Origin: an uncultured Bacillota bacterium
Lineage (GTDB): Bacteria; Bacillota_I; Bacilli_A; RFN20; CAG-826
Reading direction: 5' to 3'
NCBI GenBank assembly: GCA_949299565.1
Contig: OX437086.1
Coordinates: forward strand, 414,919-478,918
DNA length: 64,000 bases
Shown here: one piece after another, positions 25,960 through 34,309 of the stretch
Layout of the letters: each line of letters opens with the position of its first letter
How positions within the stretch are numbered: the stretch's first letter is position 1
Position numbers and translations under genes: made by a program
Notes under the pieces: model-generated
Told to the model about the DNA's origin: nothing
Database searches by the model: none
The model's input: the letters and a program-made list of their open reading frames with translations, nothing else

Positions 25960-26942
25960 TAAGCGTTTAAAAGCCCGACAGCTTCTTTTACCTTTGCTAG
26001 GAGCGGTTCAGCCATTTTCTTCGCTCGTTCAGCCCCTTCTTGAAGAACAGCGAGATATTCTCCGCTTTCAAGGATTTCTTTATAACGTTTTTGAAGTGGT
26101 TCTAATTCATCGATGACGGCGTCAGCGACTTCCTTTTTAAATTCGCCATAACGATATCCTTTAAAATGCGTGACAGCGTCATCAATGCTTATGTTCTTTA
26201 AAGAAGCATAAATCGTCAATAAGTTTGCAATTCCTGGCTTTTCTTCACGATTATAGATAATTTCGGTGCCAGAATCTGTCTTAGCGGACATGATTTTTTT
26301 CCGGATTACATCCATATCATCCTTTAAAAAGATATCGCCTTTCGGGTCAGATTTAGACATCTTTTTACTAGGATCGGAAAGCGACATAATTCGAGCGCCG
26401 GTTTTGTTAACGACTGTTTTTGGCAAATGCAGAATCTCCCCATAACGCGCGTTGAATTGGTGGACCAAATCGCGAGTCAGTTCAACGTGTTGAGCTTGAT
26501 CTTCGCCCACCGGCACGAGATCTGTGTCATAAAGAAGAATATCGGCCGCCATGAGAGCTGGATAAGCAAAAATGCCGAGACCAATCGCTTTGCCCTTTAA
26601 ACGGCTGCTATAGTCTTTAAATTGCGTCATGCGACTCAATTCCCCCATGTAGAGGTAATTTTGAAGAATCGCATTAAGTTCAGCGTGAGCTGGCACCATC
26701 GATTGAAGAAAGAGGGTTGATTTTTTCGGATCAAGTCCAGAGGCCAAGTAAAAGGAAGCAATATCGCGCGTATTTAAGCGGAGAGTCTCCGGCTCAATCG
26801 GAAGGGTCAAAGCGTGCAAGTCAGCGATGAAATAAAGAACATCGCCTCCCTCTTGATAATTTTTAAAATTTCTAAGAGCCCCGATGTAATTTCCAAGCGT
26901 TAACTGCCCGGTCGGTTTTATAGCGGATAAAATACGTGTCAT
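25959..26942 (-). CDS. trpS: Tryptophanyl-tRNA synthetase
   Basis: A 327-residue class Ic synthetase with the HIGH-equivalent PTGQLTLGNYIGAL (residues 10-23) and KKMSKSDP (near 197), plus GEDQAQHVELTRDLVHQFN (near 146). It charges tRNA-Trp. Its length is normal for the bacterial enzyme. No T-box leader is visible in the 90 bases upstream. It is followed by the HAD gene with a one-base overlap. Confidence 0.96.
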   Translation of the reverse strand: MTRILSAIKPTGQLTLGNYIGALRNFKNYQEGGDVLYFIADLHALTLPIEPETLRLNTRDIASFYLASGLDPKKSTLFLQSMVPAHAELNAILQNYLYMGELSRMTQFKDYSSRLKGKAIGLGIFAYPALMAADILLYDTDLVPVGEDQAQHVELTRDLVHQFNARYGEILHLPKTVVNKTGARIMSLSDPSKKMSKSDPKGDIFLKDDMDVIRKKIMSAKTDSGTEIIYNREEKPGIANLLTIYASLKNISIDDAVTHFKGYRYGEFKKEVADAVIDELEPLQKRYKEILESGEYLAVLQEGAERAKKMAEPLLAKVKEAVGLLNA

Positions 26943-27022
26943 ACCTTATATATTTTTGTCTTTTTTTCCTTTCTTGCAAGATATTCTCCATCGCTCCTTC
27001 TTTAAAAAAGAACAAGAGTTTG

Positions 27023-27028
27023 TAAAAT
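27023..27028 (+). promoter_or_regulatory. -10 box of the spx-type gene
   Basis: TAAAAT ends 7 bases before ATG 27036, the spacing seen at other leaderless starts, which favours the second of two tandem ATGs. Confidence 0.55.
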
Positions 27029-27035
27029 ATCTATG

Positions 27036-27476
27036 ATGATAAAAATTTATTATTCTCCTTCCTGTTCAAGTTGCCGAAAAGTTAAAAAATGGTTTGATGA
27101 ACAAAAGATCCCTTATCAAGCAAAAGATATTTTTAATTCTTTAACAAATGAAGAAATCAAAGAAATCATCGCTAAAAGCGAGGACGGAACTGAAGCAATC
27201 ATTTCTCCGCGCAGTAAAATCATCATGAACAAGAAAATCAACTTTGATGAGATGAAGGTTTCAGAGTTGATTGATTTTATCAAGGAAAACCCTTCGGTTC
27301 TTCGCCGCCCGATCATCGTTGACGATCATCGAATTCAAGTCGGCTACAACGAAGAAGAGATCGAAACATTTATTCCGCGCGCCCGGCGCTTAGCTGAATT
27401 ATATTGTAGCCCCGAACATTGTCCTAAATATAACGAATGCGACTGCGCTTTAACAAAAGAAGAAAAAAGAAATTAA
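27036..27476 (+). CDS. spx: Spx/ArsC-family regulator with Cys-rich tail
   Basis: A 146-residue thioredoxin-fold Spx-type protein: MIKIYYSPSCSSCRKVKKWF with a CxxC redox switch at residues 9-12, and LRRPIIVDD (near 91) with the conserved RPI. Spx binds the RNA polymerase alpha C-terminal domain and redirects transcription under thiol stress. Unusual here is the C-terminal end, with four cysteines (YCSPEHCPKYNECDC), absent from typical Spx and able to form a metal site or a second switch. ATG 27036 is chosen from promoter spacing; 27033 would add one Met. It is convergent with the CYTH gene, sharing the stop region. Confidence 0.85.
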   Translation: MIKIYYSPSCSSCRKVKKWFDEQKIPYQAKDIFNSLTNEEIKEIIAKSEDGTEAIISPRSKIIMNKKINFDEMKVSELIDFIKENPSVLRRPIIVDDHRIQVGYNEEEIETFIPRARRLAELYCSPEHCPKYNECDCALTKEEKRN

Positions 27477-28060
27477 TTTTTGTCCTTAAGAGCTTGATAG
27501 GCATCAAGAGCCCGCGTCACTTTCGTTTTATGGCTTAAAACATAGTCGCATTTATTTTCTTCCAACAAAGCAACTAAATGACGTTCAGCGTCTTTGAGGT
27601 TGTTATATTCTAATTCGATTTCGTAGTCGACTAAATTTGAGTAGTGGTTCTCGTCAATTGAGAGCTTTCCTCCGGCATAAGGAATGTCGACGCGAGTCGT
27701 TTGTAGGGACGTCCGGATTCTCAAATTATCGACATCAAAATCTAGCATCGTTAAAAAGCGCTTGATATCGCCTTCGGGGAAAATTGCCCGTTCTTTAAAA
27801 TCCTCAAACATCTTAGGATTCCATGAACAGTTTTTCTCCAATAGCCCCTGCGAAAGAGGCGTTTTAAGCGTCATTTCGTAGACGCCGTCTTTTTCGCGAA
27901 TTCGAAGAGCAATCCCCTCTTTTCTCAAATTCAAATCAGGCGTATCAACGTAATAATTTGTCTGGGTGTAAGAATGATAATCCTTAAAAAGGGAAAGAAG
28001 GTGTTGATAATCTTTTTTTGTCACTAAAGCCTTAGCTTCGATTTCAATTGCGTTGCTCAT
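27473..28060 (-). CDS. CYTH-domain protein (YjbK-like)
   Basis: A 195-residue protein with the CYTH ExExK signature EIEAKAL at residues 5-11. The alternating Arg, Lys and Glu residues lining the beta-tunnel (RKEGIALRIRE, EMTLKTP, YEIELEYNN) bind triphosphate and metal. Family members hydrolyse inorganic tripolyphosphate or act on other triphosphates. Its leader has AAGGAG as Shine-Dalgarno, and its -10 box overlaps that of the divergent membrane-EIIB-like gene. The stop codon overlaps the convergent spx stop by 4 bases. Confidence 0.9.
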   Translation of the reverse strand: MSNAIEIEAKALVTKKDYQHLLSLFKDYHSYTQTNYYVDTPDLNLRKEGIALRIREKDGVYEMTLKTPLSQGLLEKNCSWNPKMFEDFKERAIFPEGDIKRFLTMLDFDVDNLRIRTSLQTTRVDIPYAGGKLSIDENHYSNLVDYEIELEYNNLKDAERHLVALLEENKCDYVLSHKTKVTRALDAYQALKDKN

Positions 28061-28076
28061 GTTTTGCTCCTTAGAG

Positions 28077-28083
28077 TATTATA
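28077..28083. promoter_or_regulatory. Overlapping divergent -10 boxes
   Basis: TATTAT at 28077-28082 (plus, 9 bases before ATG 28092) and TATAAT at 28078-28083 (minus, for the CYTH gene, which has a leadered AAGGAG site) share five positions. RNA polymerase can serve only one direction at a time. Confidence 0.55.
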
Positions 28084-28091
28084 CATTAGTG

Positions 28092-28487
28092 ATGAATTAT
28101 ATTTTATTGTATTTTGATGATTTCTTGTTGACCAATCTTTGGTGGATTATTTTGCTCGCGATTCTCCTTTTAGCGGCTTTAGGAATGGGACTTGACTACT
28201 ATTTCAGCCATCATAAAAAAGAACGAAAGGAAGTAAAAAAGCCAAATATTGAGGAGACAAACGCGCTTCTTATTGCTCTTGGAGGCGCTCAAAACGTTTT
28301 GACTCACGCCCTTAAAGGCTCGCGGATTGTTTTGACGCTCAAAGATTATGAAATAGTCGATAAAAGCTCCTTGGAAAAAGCAGGAGTCGTTTCCTTTTTA
28401 TCAAAAAGCGATTCCTTGACTCTTGTGACGCAAGGAAAGGCGGATGCTCTCTATAAAATGATGTTTGGTTCTTCGAAAGAAGAATGA
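28092..28487 (+). CDS. Membrane-anchored degenerate PTS EIIB-like protein
   Basis: A 131-residue protein with one N-terminal membrane helix (about 14-36), a charged linker, and a C-terminal domain of about 75 residues resembling glucose-type EIIB: ALLIALGGAQNVLTHA, then SRIVLTLKDYEIVDKSSLEKAGVVSFL. In active EIIB the motif C-x-T-R-L-R follows; here the Cys and Thr are replaced (LKGSRIV), so it cannot accept phosphate from HPr in the usual way. A regulatory or structural role is possible. ATG 28092 is chosen from the -10 position; upstream TTG 28053 lies within the CYTH gene's start. It overlaps maf convergently by 37 bases. Confidence 0.65.
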   Translation: MNYILLYFDDFLLTNLWWIILLAILLLAALGMGLDYYFSHHKKERKEVKKPNIEETNALLIALGGAQNVLTHALKGSRIVLTLKDYEIVDKSSLEKAGVVSFLSKSDSLTLVTQGKADALYKMMFGSSKEE

Positions 28488-29026
28488 AAAACATGAAGCG
28501 CTAAATCTTCAAGTGGCAGTCCCATCACATTGAAATAGCTTCCCGCAATCTCCTCGACAGGCGACGGATTATCCTGAATTCCATAAGAGCCGGCTTTATC
28601 GAAAGGCTGGCACTTTTTTAAATAAAAGAGAATTTCTTCTTCGCTCCAATTTTTTATTTTTACTTTGCTGACGACGGTTCTTGTGATTTCTTCTTTTTGA
28701 CTGAGATAAGTATAGGAAGTGAGGACGTGATGAACGCGTCCATTTATCCTTTTAAACATCGTTAAAGCTCTTTCAAAATCATGGGGTTTTCCAAGCGCCT
28801 CGTGATCGATGACGACAATCGTATCCGCGGCTAAAACTTCATCATTTGGGTGCTTAGCGAAAATAGAAAAAGCTTTGAGGCGCGCTTCTTCCATTGAAAG
28901 GCGCTCAGGCTTAAAAATATCTTGATATGGTTCTTCATCAAAAGAGGGTATTTCAATGCGAAAGTCAGGGACAAGAAGCTTTAATAGTTCCTGGCGACGA
29001 GGCGAAGAAGAAGCGAGATAAAGCAT
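28451..29026 (-). CDS. maf: Maf-family nucleotide pyrophosphatase
   Basis: A 191-residue Maf/YhdE-type protein. LASSSPRRQELL (residues 4-15) is the family hallmark, followed by FDEEPYQ, DTIVVIDHEALGKPHD (near 70) and DKAGSYGIQ (near 140). It hydrolyses non-canonical or modified nucleoside triphosphates and in B. subtilis is linked to septum arrest. It begins 1 base after the rnjA stop, so the two share a transcript. Confidence 0.94.
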   Translation of the reverse strand: MLYLASSSPRRQELLKLLVPDFRIEIPSFDEEPYQDIFKPERLSMEEARLKAFSIFAKHPNDEVLAADTIVVIDHEALGKPHDFERALTMFKRINGRVHHVLTSYTYLSQKEEITRTVVSKVKIKNWSEEEILFYLKKCQPFDKAGSYGIQDNPSPVEEIAGSYFNVMGLPLEDLALHVFHSSFEEPNIIL

Positions 29027-29027
29027 T

Positions 29028-30704
29028 TTATTTATCCGCGTTCATGATGATTGGAATAATCATCGGAGAACGGGCAGTTTTTCGGTAAATATAATGAGAG
29101 ACCGCGCTGCGGACGGTCGATTTTATTTCTGCAAAATTCGCTCCGCGCGCTAAAGCGGCTCTAACGGCCTCTTCCGCATGGATTTGACTATGACGCAAAA
29201 CGTGACTATCGCTTCCGACCGCAAAGCCGCGTGCATAGACAAGCGGTGGAACAACCATTGCATTGCGTTTAGGATCCAACGTTAGAAGGACTGCCATCAT
29301 TCCTTCATTTTTTAATTCTTCGCGATCACGGAGAATTTGTGAGGAGAGACCGTCTAAATCGTTTCCGTCAATATAAACATCGTCCGCTGGAACGTGTCCT
29401 CCGCGTCTAATCTTATGATCGTAAAGTTCAAGCACGTCGCCGTTTCCGAGAACGAAAATCTTCTCGGGGCTCATTCCTACTTCTTTTGCAATATCGCCGT
29501 GCAGTTTCAGCATTCGATATTCGCCGTGCACAGGCATAAAATGACGAGGCTCAACTAGACGCATCATAAGGCGCAACTCTTGACGAGACGGGTGACCTGA
29601 TGAATGAAGAGAGAAAGCCAAAGAGTTGAGTTTTACCTCAGCTCCTTGCTTGACTAAATCGTTTACAAGGCGGTCGACTAAAGCGCCGTTCCCGGGAATT
29701 GGATTTGAAGAGAAAACGATTGTATCGCCCGGAATAATGTGGACGTTTCGATGATCGCCGCGAGCGATGCGAGAAAGCGCAGCCATCTCTTCTCCTTGAC
29801 TGCCGGTGCAGAGAATGCAAATTTCTTGAGCACGATGGTTTTTCACCATCTCATCGCTTATAAGAGCATTGTCGGGTATTTTGATGATCCCGTATTGACG
29901 GGCAATTCCAACAACGGTTTCCATCGAACGTCCAAGGATGCAGATTTTGCGGTCATGTTCGCAAGCGACCTCGACGACCTGTTGAATACGATTGATGTTA
30001 GATGAGAATGTTGAAACGATAATGCGCCCGGGCGCTTTTTCAAAAACTTCTTCAACGCCTTTGCGAACATTGGTTTCGGAAGGAGTGTACCCCTCGATTT
30101 CGGCATTTGTAGAATCAGACATCAATAAATCGACGCCTTCAGCCCCTAATTGCGCAAGCTTTTCAATTTCAAAGATGGGTCCAACGGGGGTTAAATCGAT
30201 TTTAAAGTCACCGGTTTCAATAATTCTTCCTTGCGGGGTGTCAATGCAAATGCCGTAACTATCGGGAATCGAATGGGTAACGCGGAAAAAGGTGATGTGA
30301 AATTCTCCAGCAATGTCGAAGGAGGATTTTGAATCATACTCAACGATTTTGATATTTTCGCGAATTCTTGCTTCTTCTAGTTTATGACGAATTAAAGCTG
30401 AGGCGAGGCGCGGAGCGTAGATGACGGGAATATTGACTGAACGCACCAAAAAAGGAATTCCTCCGATATGGTCTTCATGACCATGCGTAATGATTAAAGC
30501 TTTAATCTTTGCACGATTGCTTTTTAAATAACTATAATCCGGAATCACATAATCAACCCCTGGAAGATTGGCTTCCGGGAAACGAACTCCGGCGTCGACT
30601 AAAATTAGAGAGTTCTCAGTTTCAAAACAATAGGTGTTCTTTCCTACTTCGCCGAGTCCTCCAAGAGCAAAGATATTAACGGGGGAAGATGTTCGTCCTG
30701 GCAT
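29028..30704 (-). CDS. rnjA: Ribonuclease J
   Basis: A 558-residue metallo-beta-lactamase/beta-CASP nuclease. The zinc motif THGHEDHIGG is at residues 73-82, DSTNAEIEGYTPSE near 196, SFSSNINRIQQ-type beta-CASP sequence near 236, and PVHGEYRML near 393. It has 5'-3' exonuclease and endonuclease activity and is the main mRNA decay enzyme in Bacillota. 5'-end-dependent decay is of special interest here because many mRNAs are predicted to begin at the start codon. It lies 1 base upstream of maf. Confidence 0.96.
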   Translation of the reverse strand: MPGRTSSPVNIFALGGLGEVGKNTYCFETENSLILVDAGVRFPEANLPGVDYVIPDYSYLKSNRAKIKALIITHGHEDHIGGIPFLVRSVNIPVIYAPRLASALIRHKLEEARIRENIKIVEYDSKSSFDIAGEFHITFFRVTHSIPDSYGICIDTPQGRIIETGDFKIDLTPVGPIFEIEKLAQLGAEGVDLLMSDSTNAEIEGYTPSETNVRKGVEEVFEKAPGRIIVSTFSSNINRIQQVVEVACEHDRKICILGRSMETVVGIARQYGIIKIPDNALISDEMVKNHRAQEICILCTGSQGEEMAALSRIARGDHRNVHIIPGDTIVFSSNPIPGNGALVDRLVNDLVKQGAEVKLNSLAFSLHSSGHPSRQELRLMMRLVEPRHFMPVHGEYRMLKLHGDIAKEVGMSPEKIFVLGNGDVLELYDHKIRRGGHVPADDVYIDGNDLDGLSSQILRDREELKNEGMMAVLLTLDPKRNAMVVPPLVYARGFAVGSDSHVLRHSQIHAEEAVRAALARGANFAEIKSTVRSAVSHYIYRKTARSPMIIPIIMNADK

Positions 30705-30828
30705 GCTTTAAATTCCTTTTGTCATTACTAAATAGAGAAGTGGCCACAAGATGGACCTATTTTCTTCTAGGCACAAAAAAGATAACACCTTTTTGATAAT
30801 AAAACCTTATTTTTTTCAAGAAACCGCT

Positions 30829-31758
30829 TTAATGGCTTTTGGCACGTTCAAAAAGTTGTTCGCAGGAGGCGATTAAAAAGCCGATGAGAGGCGAAAGCGT
30901 CAATAAAAGAGGCGCGACATTTAATGAACCCATAAAGTCTAGCGGAAATAAAGGCTTCGCGATTTCAATATAAACCTCAGGAATCAATGAATTAGTGATT
31001 ATCAAGGCGATTACCAAAGTCAAAGTTAAAGTACCAATCACGAAAAGAGAAGGCATAATTTTCCCTTTTCTTTTAAGATATCCGCTTCTGACAAAATAGA
31101 CGGCAAACGCTAATAGAAGCGTCATGTAAATCATCAAAAGATATGTCGGAACAAAGGCTCCTAGATAGGGGTTAGAGAAATCGAAACTGATGAATGAGAA
31201 GAAGAAAGCCCCCATGAAATAAAGAGCCAGCATCAAATAAAGAGTGGAGAGAAATGAATATATGATTATCTTTGCTAGAGATCTTTTTCGATAAATAACT
31301 TCGTAATTAACGTCTTGGCTTTTTGTTTTGTCACGAAGTAGATAACGAAGCAATAGGATATAGCCAAGCAATAAACCAATAATCCCGTAAAGGAGAATAT
31401 CTAAGGGATATAGAGGCGCGATTGTCGAGATTAAAAAGCCGTCATAAAGACCAGAAGCGACATAACTTGGGACCATCACGATCAAAAGAAGACCAAGCGC
31501 GATGAGAGCGATGGCGTTTCCGCAAAGTGTCTTTAAAAAGCGTTCATAACTGCGCGGGAAAGAGAGCATGTAAAAAACAATCAATAGATAAATCGGAAGA
31601 ACGATATAACTGAGATAGAGAGGAAGCATCACGAAAAATTTGTGGAAATCGAGAATGTCCGAGCAGGCTACTTGAAGCCCTTGGAAGACTAAAAGCGAAA
31701 AGGGAATATAGAGAATCACCAATAGAAGGCGATAAATGAAAGTTTCGCGTTGTTTCAT
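30829..31758 (-). CDS. Polytopic membrane protein, unknown
   Basis: A 309-residue protein with about eight hydrophobic segments spread over nearly its whole length, connected by short basic loops. There is no recognisable transporter signature. Its ATG overlaps the stop of the metallophosphoesterase by 4 bases, so the two are coupled. The lipoprotein phosphoesterase plus polytopic membrane partner may act together at the cell surface, but I cannot name a substrate. Confidence 0.7.
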   Translation of the reverse strand: MKQRETFIYRLLLVILYIPFSLLVFQGLQVACSDILDFHKFFVMLPLYLSYIVLPIYLLIVFYMLSFPRSYERFLKTLCGNAIALIALGLLLIVMVPSYVASGLYDGFLISTIAPLYPLDILLYGIIGLLLGYILLLRYLLRDKTKSQDVNYEVIYRKRSLAKIIIYSFLSTLYLMLALYFMGAFFFSFISFDFSNPYLGAFVPTYLLMIYMTLLLAFAVYFVRSGYLKRKGKIMPSLFVIGTLTLTLVIALIITNSLIPEVYIEIAKPLFPLDFMGSLNVAPLLLTLSPLIGFLIASCEQLFERAKSH

Positions 31759-32834
31759 AAACTTCTCCTCGCAAAAGATATCGTGGAACTTTGATTAAGT
31801 TCTAAACTTCCCTCTTCAAGATAATAATGGGTTAAATCCCAGTTTCCGTTTTCATGAAGTTCCATCAAGGAGCCGCCGGTTAGACTATAGCCGTTTTCGC
31901 TTACGCCATAATAAAGTTCTTGCCCGGTCTTGACACCATATCCGATGACGACATCTTCATAAGTCGTGACCCAATCGTTCCCGTGATCATGACCGACAAA
32001 CATTCCCTGAACTCCGTGTTCTGCTGCAGAAGCAAAGAAAGACGAATGGACGCCTGACGGAGAAAACGGCAGGGGCTCTTTTCCATCGGTCAGACCGACA
32101 ATTTCTTTGCTTGCGCTTTCAGTTATCTCGCCGAAAAGCCCTTCTTTATTTTGATAATAAGCATTTCCCCATTCCCAAAGAGGGATATGGAAAAAGGCTA
32201 ATGATGGTACGTAACTTCCATCCTCTTGATAGGCTTTTTCGCTTTGAGTTTCAAACCATTCAACTTGATCATCGTGAATGTAGTTGTAATCGTAAGTGAG
32301 GCCAGTCGGTATATAAGAATTGGAGTCTAAAACGTAGATACGCCAAAGGCGTTCGTCGTTTCTTTTTAAATCGATGATGTGATTGGCGTCCCCGGTGATT
32401 TCATCATCTAAATTGAGAAAACAAGAATATTGTCCTTTTTTTACCTCTTCAAAGAGCCAACTATCGGAATATAGACCTTGTAAATCATGATTTCCCCAGG
32501 TGAAAGTGTAAGGGCAAGCAAAAGAATCGATGAAGGTCAATAATTCTTTGACAATCACCTGATTCGCGCCCAAAAAGGAGTCGCCGGTAATGACGATGAA
32601 ATCAGGATTTGTTTCGCTTATAAGCGTCGAAAGATATTCCTTTTCCTTAGGAATATCGGTCGTGTAATTCCAGTGGAGATCGCTCAACTGCAAGAGACGA
32701 AAATTCTCGTTTTCCCAAGCAAGCGATTCAACGTAGTCATCTGAGTCAAGAGCGACAGGCTCTTTTTTGCCTCCGCAAGAAGTTAGAAGAAGAGGCACTA
32801 AGATTAACATCCCCAAAGCGTTTTTTCTTTTCAT
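31755..32834 (-). CDS. Lipoprotein metallophosphoesterase
   Basis: A 359-residue calcineurin-like phosphoesterase. Residues 1-20 form a lipoprotein signal with lipobox LLTSC. The metal motifs follow in order: QLSDLHWN (near 49), ITGDSFLG (near 82), WGNHDLQG (near 114), FHIPLW (near 215) and GHDHGND (near 281). It should act on the outer face of the membrane, on phosphodiesters or phosphomonoesters not defined here. A GAGGT Shine-Dalgarno lies ahead of the ATG. It is translationally coupled to the membrane protein after it and lies 2 bases behind def. Confidence 0.87.
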   Translation of the reverse strand: MKRKNALGMLILVPLLLTSCGGKKEPVALDSDDYVESLAWENENFRLLQLSDLHWNYTTDIPKEKEYLSTLISETNPDFIVITGDSFLGANQVIVKELLTFIDSFACPYTFTWGNHDLQGLYSDSWLFEEVKKGQYSCFLNLDDEITGDANHIIDLKRNDERLWRIYVLDSNSYIPTGLTYDYNYIHDDQVEWFETQSEKAYQEDGSYVPSLAFFHIPLWEWGNAYYQNKEGLFGEITESASKEIVGLTDGKEPLPFSPSGVHSSFFASAAEHGVQGMFVGHDHGNDWVTTYEDVVIGYGVKTGQELYYGVSENGYSLTGGSLMELHENGNWDLTHYYLEEGSLELNQSSTISFARRSL

Positions 32835-32836
32835 AT

Positions 32837-33388
32837 TTATACCTCAATCGCGCCATTTTCCTGACGGAAAGGATTGTTTTTATCAATGTGATCATAAAAC
32901 AAAATGCCGTTTAAATGATCGATTTCGTGTTGAAGGACAATCGCGTCAAAACCTTTAGCCTTAATTTCAACGTCCTCTTTCTTAAGGGCATCATAGGCCT
33001 TCACGGTGATGCGATATGCGCGATAAGCATAGCCGGGATGTTCTTGGTCGACAGAGAGACAGCCTTCGCCAGCCTTTAAGTAACATTTTTTAAGGGAGGA
33101 AACTGTGATCTGAGGATTCACCAATTGATAACTGACGTATTCTCCTTCCTTTTCATAATTCGGATAATGAATGACCAACATTCTTTTGTTGACGCCCACC
33201 TGCGGGGCCGCTAAACCAACCCCTTCTCGAACAGTCGGATGTTTCTCGCGGAAAGATGGATCTTGAGAATTTTTCAAATGCTCAAGCATCTTGTCTAATA
33301 GTTGTTGATCGCGGTCAGAAAGCGGCAAAGTTACTTCTTTAGAAACGCTCCTTAGAGACGGAACCTTGTCTTTAATGATTTTTAACAT
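32837..33388 (-). CDS. def: Peptide deformylase
   Basis: A 183-residue deformylase with all three motifs: GVGLAAPQVG (near 52), EGCLSVD (near 107) and QHEIDHLNG (near 153). It removes the N-formyl group from nascent proteins, using Fe2+ bound by the Cys and two His. The start is set to 33388 rather than 33448, because the extended -10 box TGC-TACAAT sits upstream of it and the extra residues resemble nothing. The divergent ylbF start lies only 49 bases away. Confidence 0.94.
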   Translation of the reverse strand: MLKIIKDKVPSLRSVSKEVTLPLSDRDQQLLDKMLEHLKNSQDPSFREKHPTVREGVGLAAPQVGVNKRMLVIHYPNYEKEGEYVSYQLVNPQITVSSLKKCYLKAGEGCLSVDQEHPGYAYRAYRITVKAYDALKKEDVEIKAKGFDAIVLQHEIDHLNGILFYDHIDKNNPFRQENGAIEV

Positions 33389-33397
33389 AGCAAAGGG

Positions 33398-33406
33398 ATT
33401 GTAGCA
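33398..33406 (-). promoter_or_regulatory. Extended -10 of def, nearly leaderless
   Basis: On the minus strand TGC precedes TACAAT (33403-33398), which ends 9 bases before the start codon. Confidence 0.6.
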
Positions 33407-33424
33407 CAGCTTTTGTTGATACCT

Positions 33425-33430
33425 TAAAAT
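33425..33430 (+). promoter_or_regulatory. -10 box of ylbF operon, predicted leaderless
   Basis: TAAAAT ends 7 bases before ATG 33438. The -35 area would overlap the def promoter on the other strand. Confidence 0.55.
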
Positions 33431-33437
33431 AAAATGC

Positions 33438-33764
33438 ATGAACGACACTCTTTATCGTGAACTATTGGAATTAAGAAAAGCTGTTAAAAGCGATCAGCGC
33501 TTCTTGAAAGAAGAAGAACTTTTAAGAAAGATTCAAGAAGATGTTGAAACAAAAGAGCTTCTCTCAAAGTTAAACGCGCTTCTTAGCGACGGCTCTTTAG
33601 CGGAAAATCTAGAAATTCATTCGCTTAAACAAGAATTAGACGCTAAACCTCTAGTCAGCGAATACAACAAGATTAAAAGCGCGAATGATTTCTTGCGTTT
33701 AAAAATAAATGATTTGCTTTTAGCCCCTTATATTTCTTTTACAATACCCGAGGTAATTAAATGA
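33438..33764 (+). CDS. ylbF: YlbF/YmcA-family protein
   Basis: A 108-residue all-helical protein with the family's amphipathic pattern (LYRELLELRKAVKSDQRFLKEEE, about 5-27, then a second long helix near 65-95). In B. subtilis YlbF, YmcA and YaaT form the Y-complex that tunes RNase Y mRNA processing. It leads a tight forward operon with rsmD and coaD, each joined by 4-base overlaps. Assignment to YlbF rather than YmcA is by likeness only. Confidence 0.8.
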   Translation: MNDTLYRELLELRKAVKSDQRFLKEEELLRKIQEDVETKELLSKLNALLSDGSLAENLEIHSLKQELDAKPLVSEYNKIKSANDFLRLKINDLLLAPYISFTIPEVIK

Positions 33765-34309
33765 TTAGAATCGGCGGCGGCAAATATCGTTCACGTTTAT
33801 TGGAAGTGCCTTCTTATTTAGAAGTTCCGACAAAGGAAATCGTGCGTTTAGGCATCGCGAACGCTTTAACCCCCTTTTTGAAGGGCGCTTGTGCGCTTGA
33901 TCTTTTTGCTGGAAGCGGTGCTTTAGGATTTGAAGCTTTATCGCGAGGCGCTATGCATGTCGATTTTGTCGACAACAATTTTGAAGCTATTGAAACGATA
34001 AAAAGAAATGCTTTGAAACTTGATTGTCAAAAAGAAATCAGAGTTTTTCATGCTGATTTCCTCTCCTTTTTGAAAAATAGCGATTTCCAGGAGAAATATT
34101 CTCTAGTATTCCTCGATCCTCCTTACCTTGAAAAAGGATTTTATCTAGAAGCAGTTAAGTTTCTTTTTGAAAAGCAACTTCTTTCATCCTCCGCTCATTT
34201 AGTTCTTGAATACGAGAAAGAAGAACCAATTTCCCCTCTTCTTTCGTCCTATTCGAAAAGAACTTATAATTATGGACGGAGCAAAGTTAGCATTTATCAC
34301 TTATTATGA
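33761..34309 (+). CDS. rsmD: 16S rRNA (guanine966-N2)-methyltransferase
   Basis: A 182-residue RsmD: GGKYRSRLLEVP near the N-terminus, the SAM-binding ALDLFAGSGALGFEALSRGA (near 44), and the catalytic LDPPY (near 124). It methylates G966 of 16S rRNA during 30S assembly. ATG overlaps the ylbF stop and the gene overlaps coaD, the usual rsmD-coaD pairing of Bacillota. Confidence 0.95.
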   Translation: MIRIGGGKYRSRLLEVPSYLEVPTKEIVRLGIANALTPFLKGACALDLFAGSGALGFEALSRGAMHVDFVDNNFEAIETIKRNALKLDCQKEIRVFHADFLSFLKNSDFQEKYSLVFLDPPYLEKGFYLEAVKFLFEKQLLSSSAHLVLEYEKEEPISPLLSSYSKRTYNYGRSKVSIYHLL

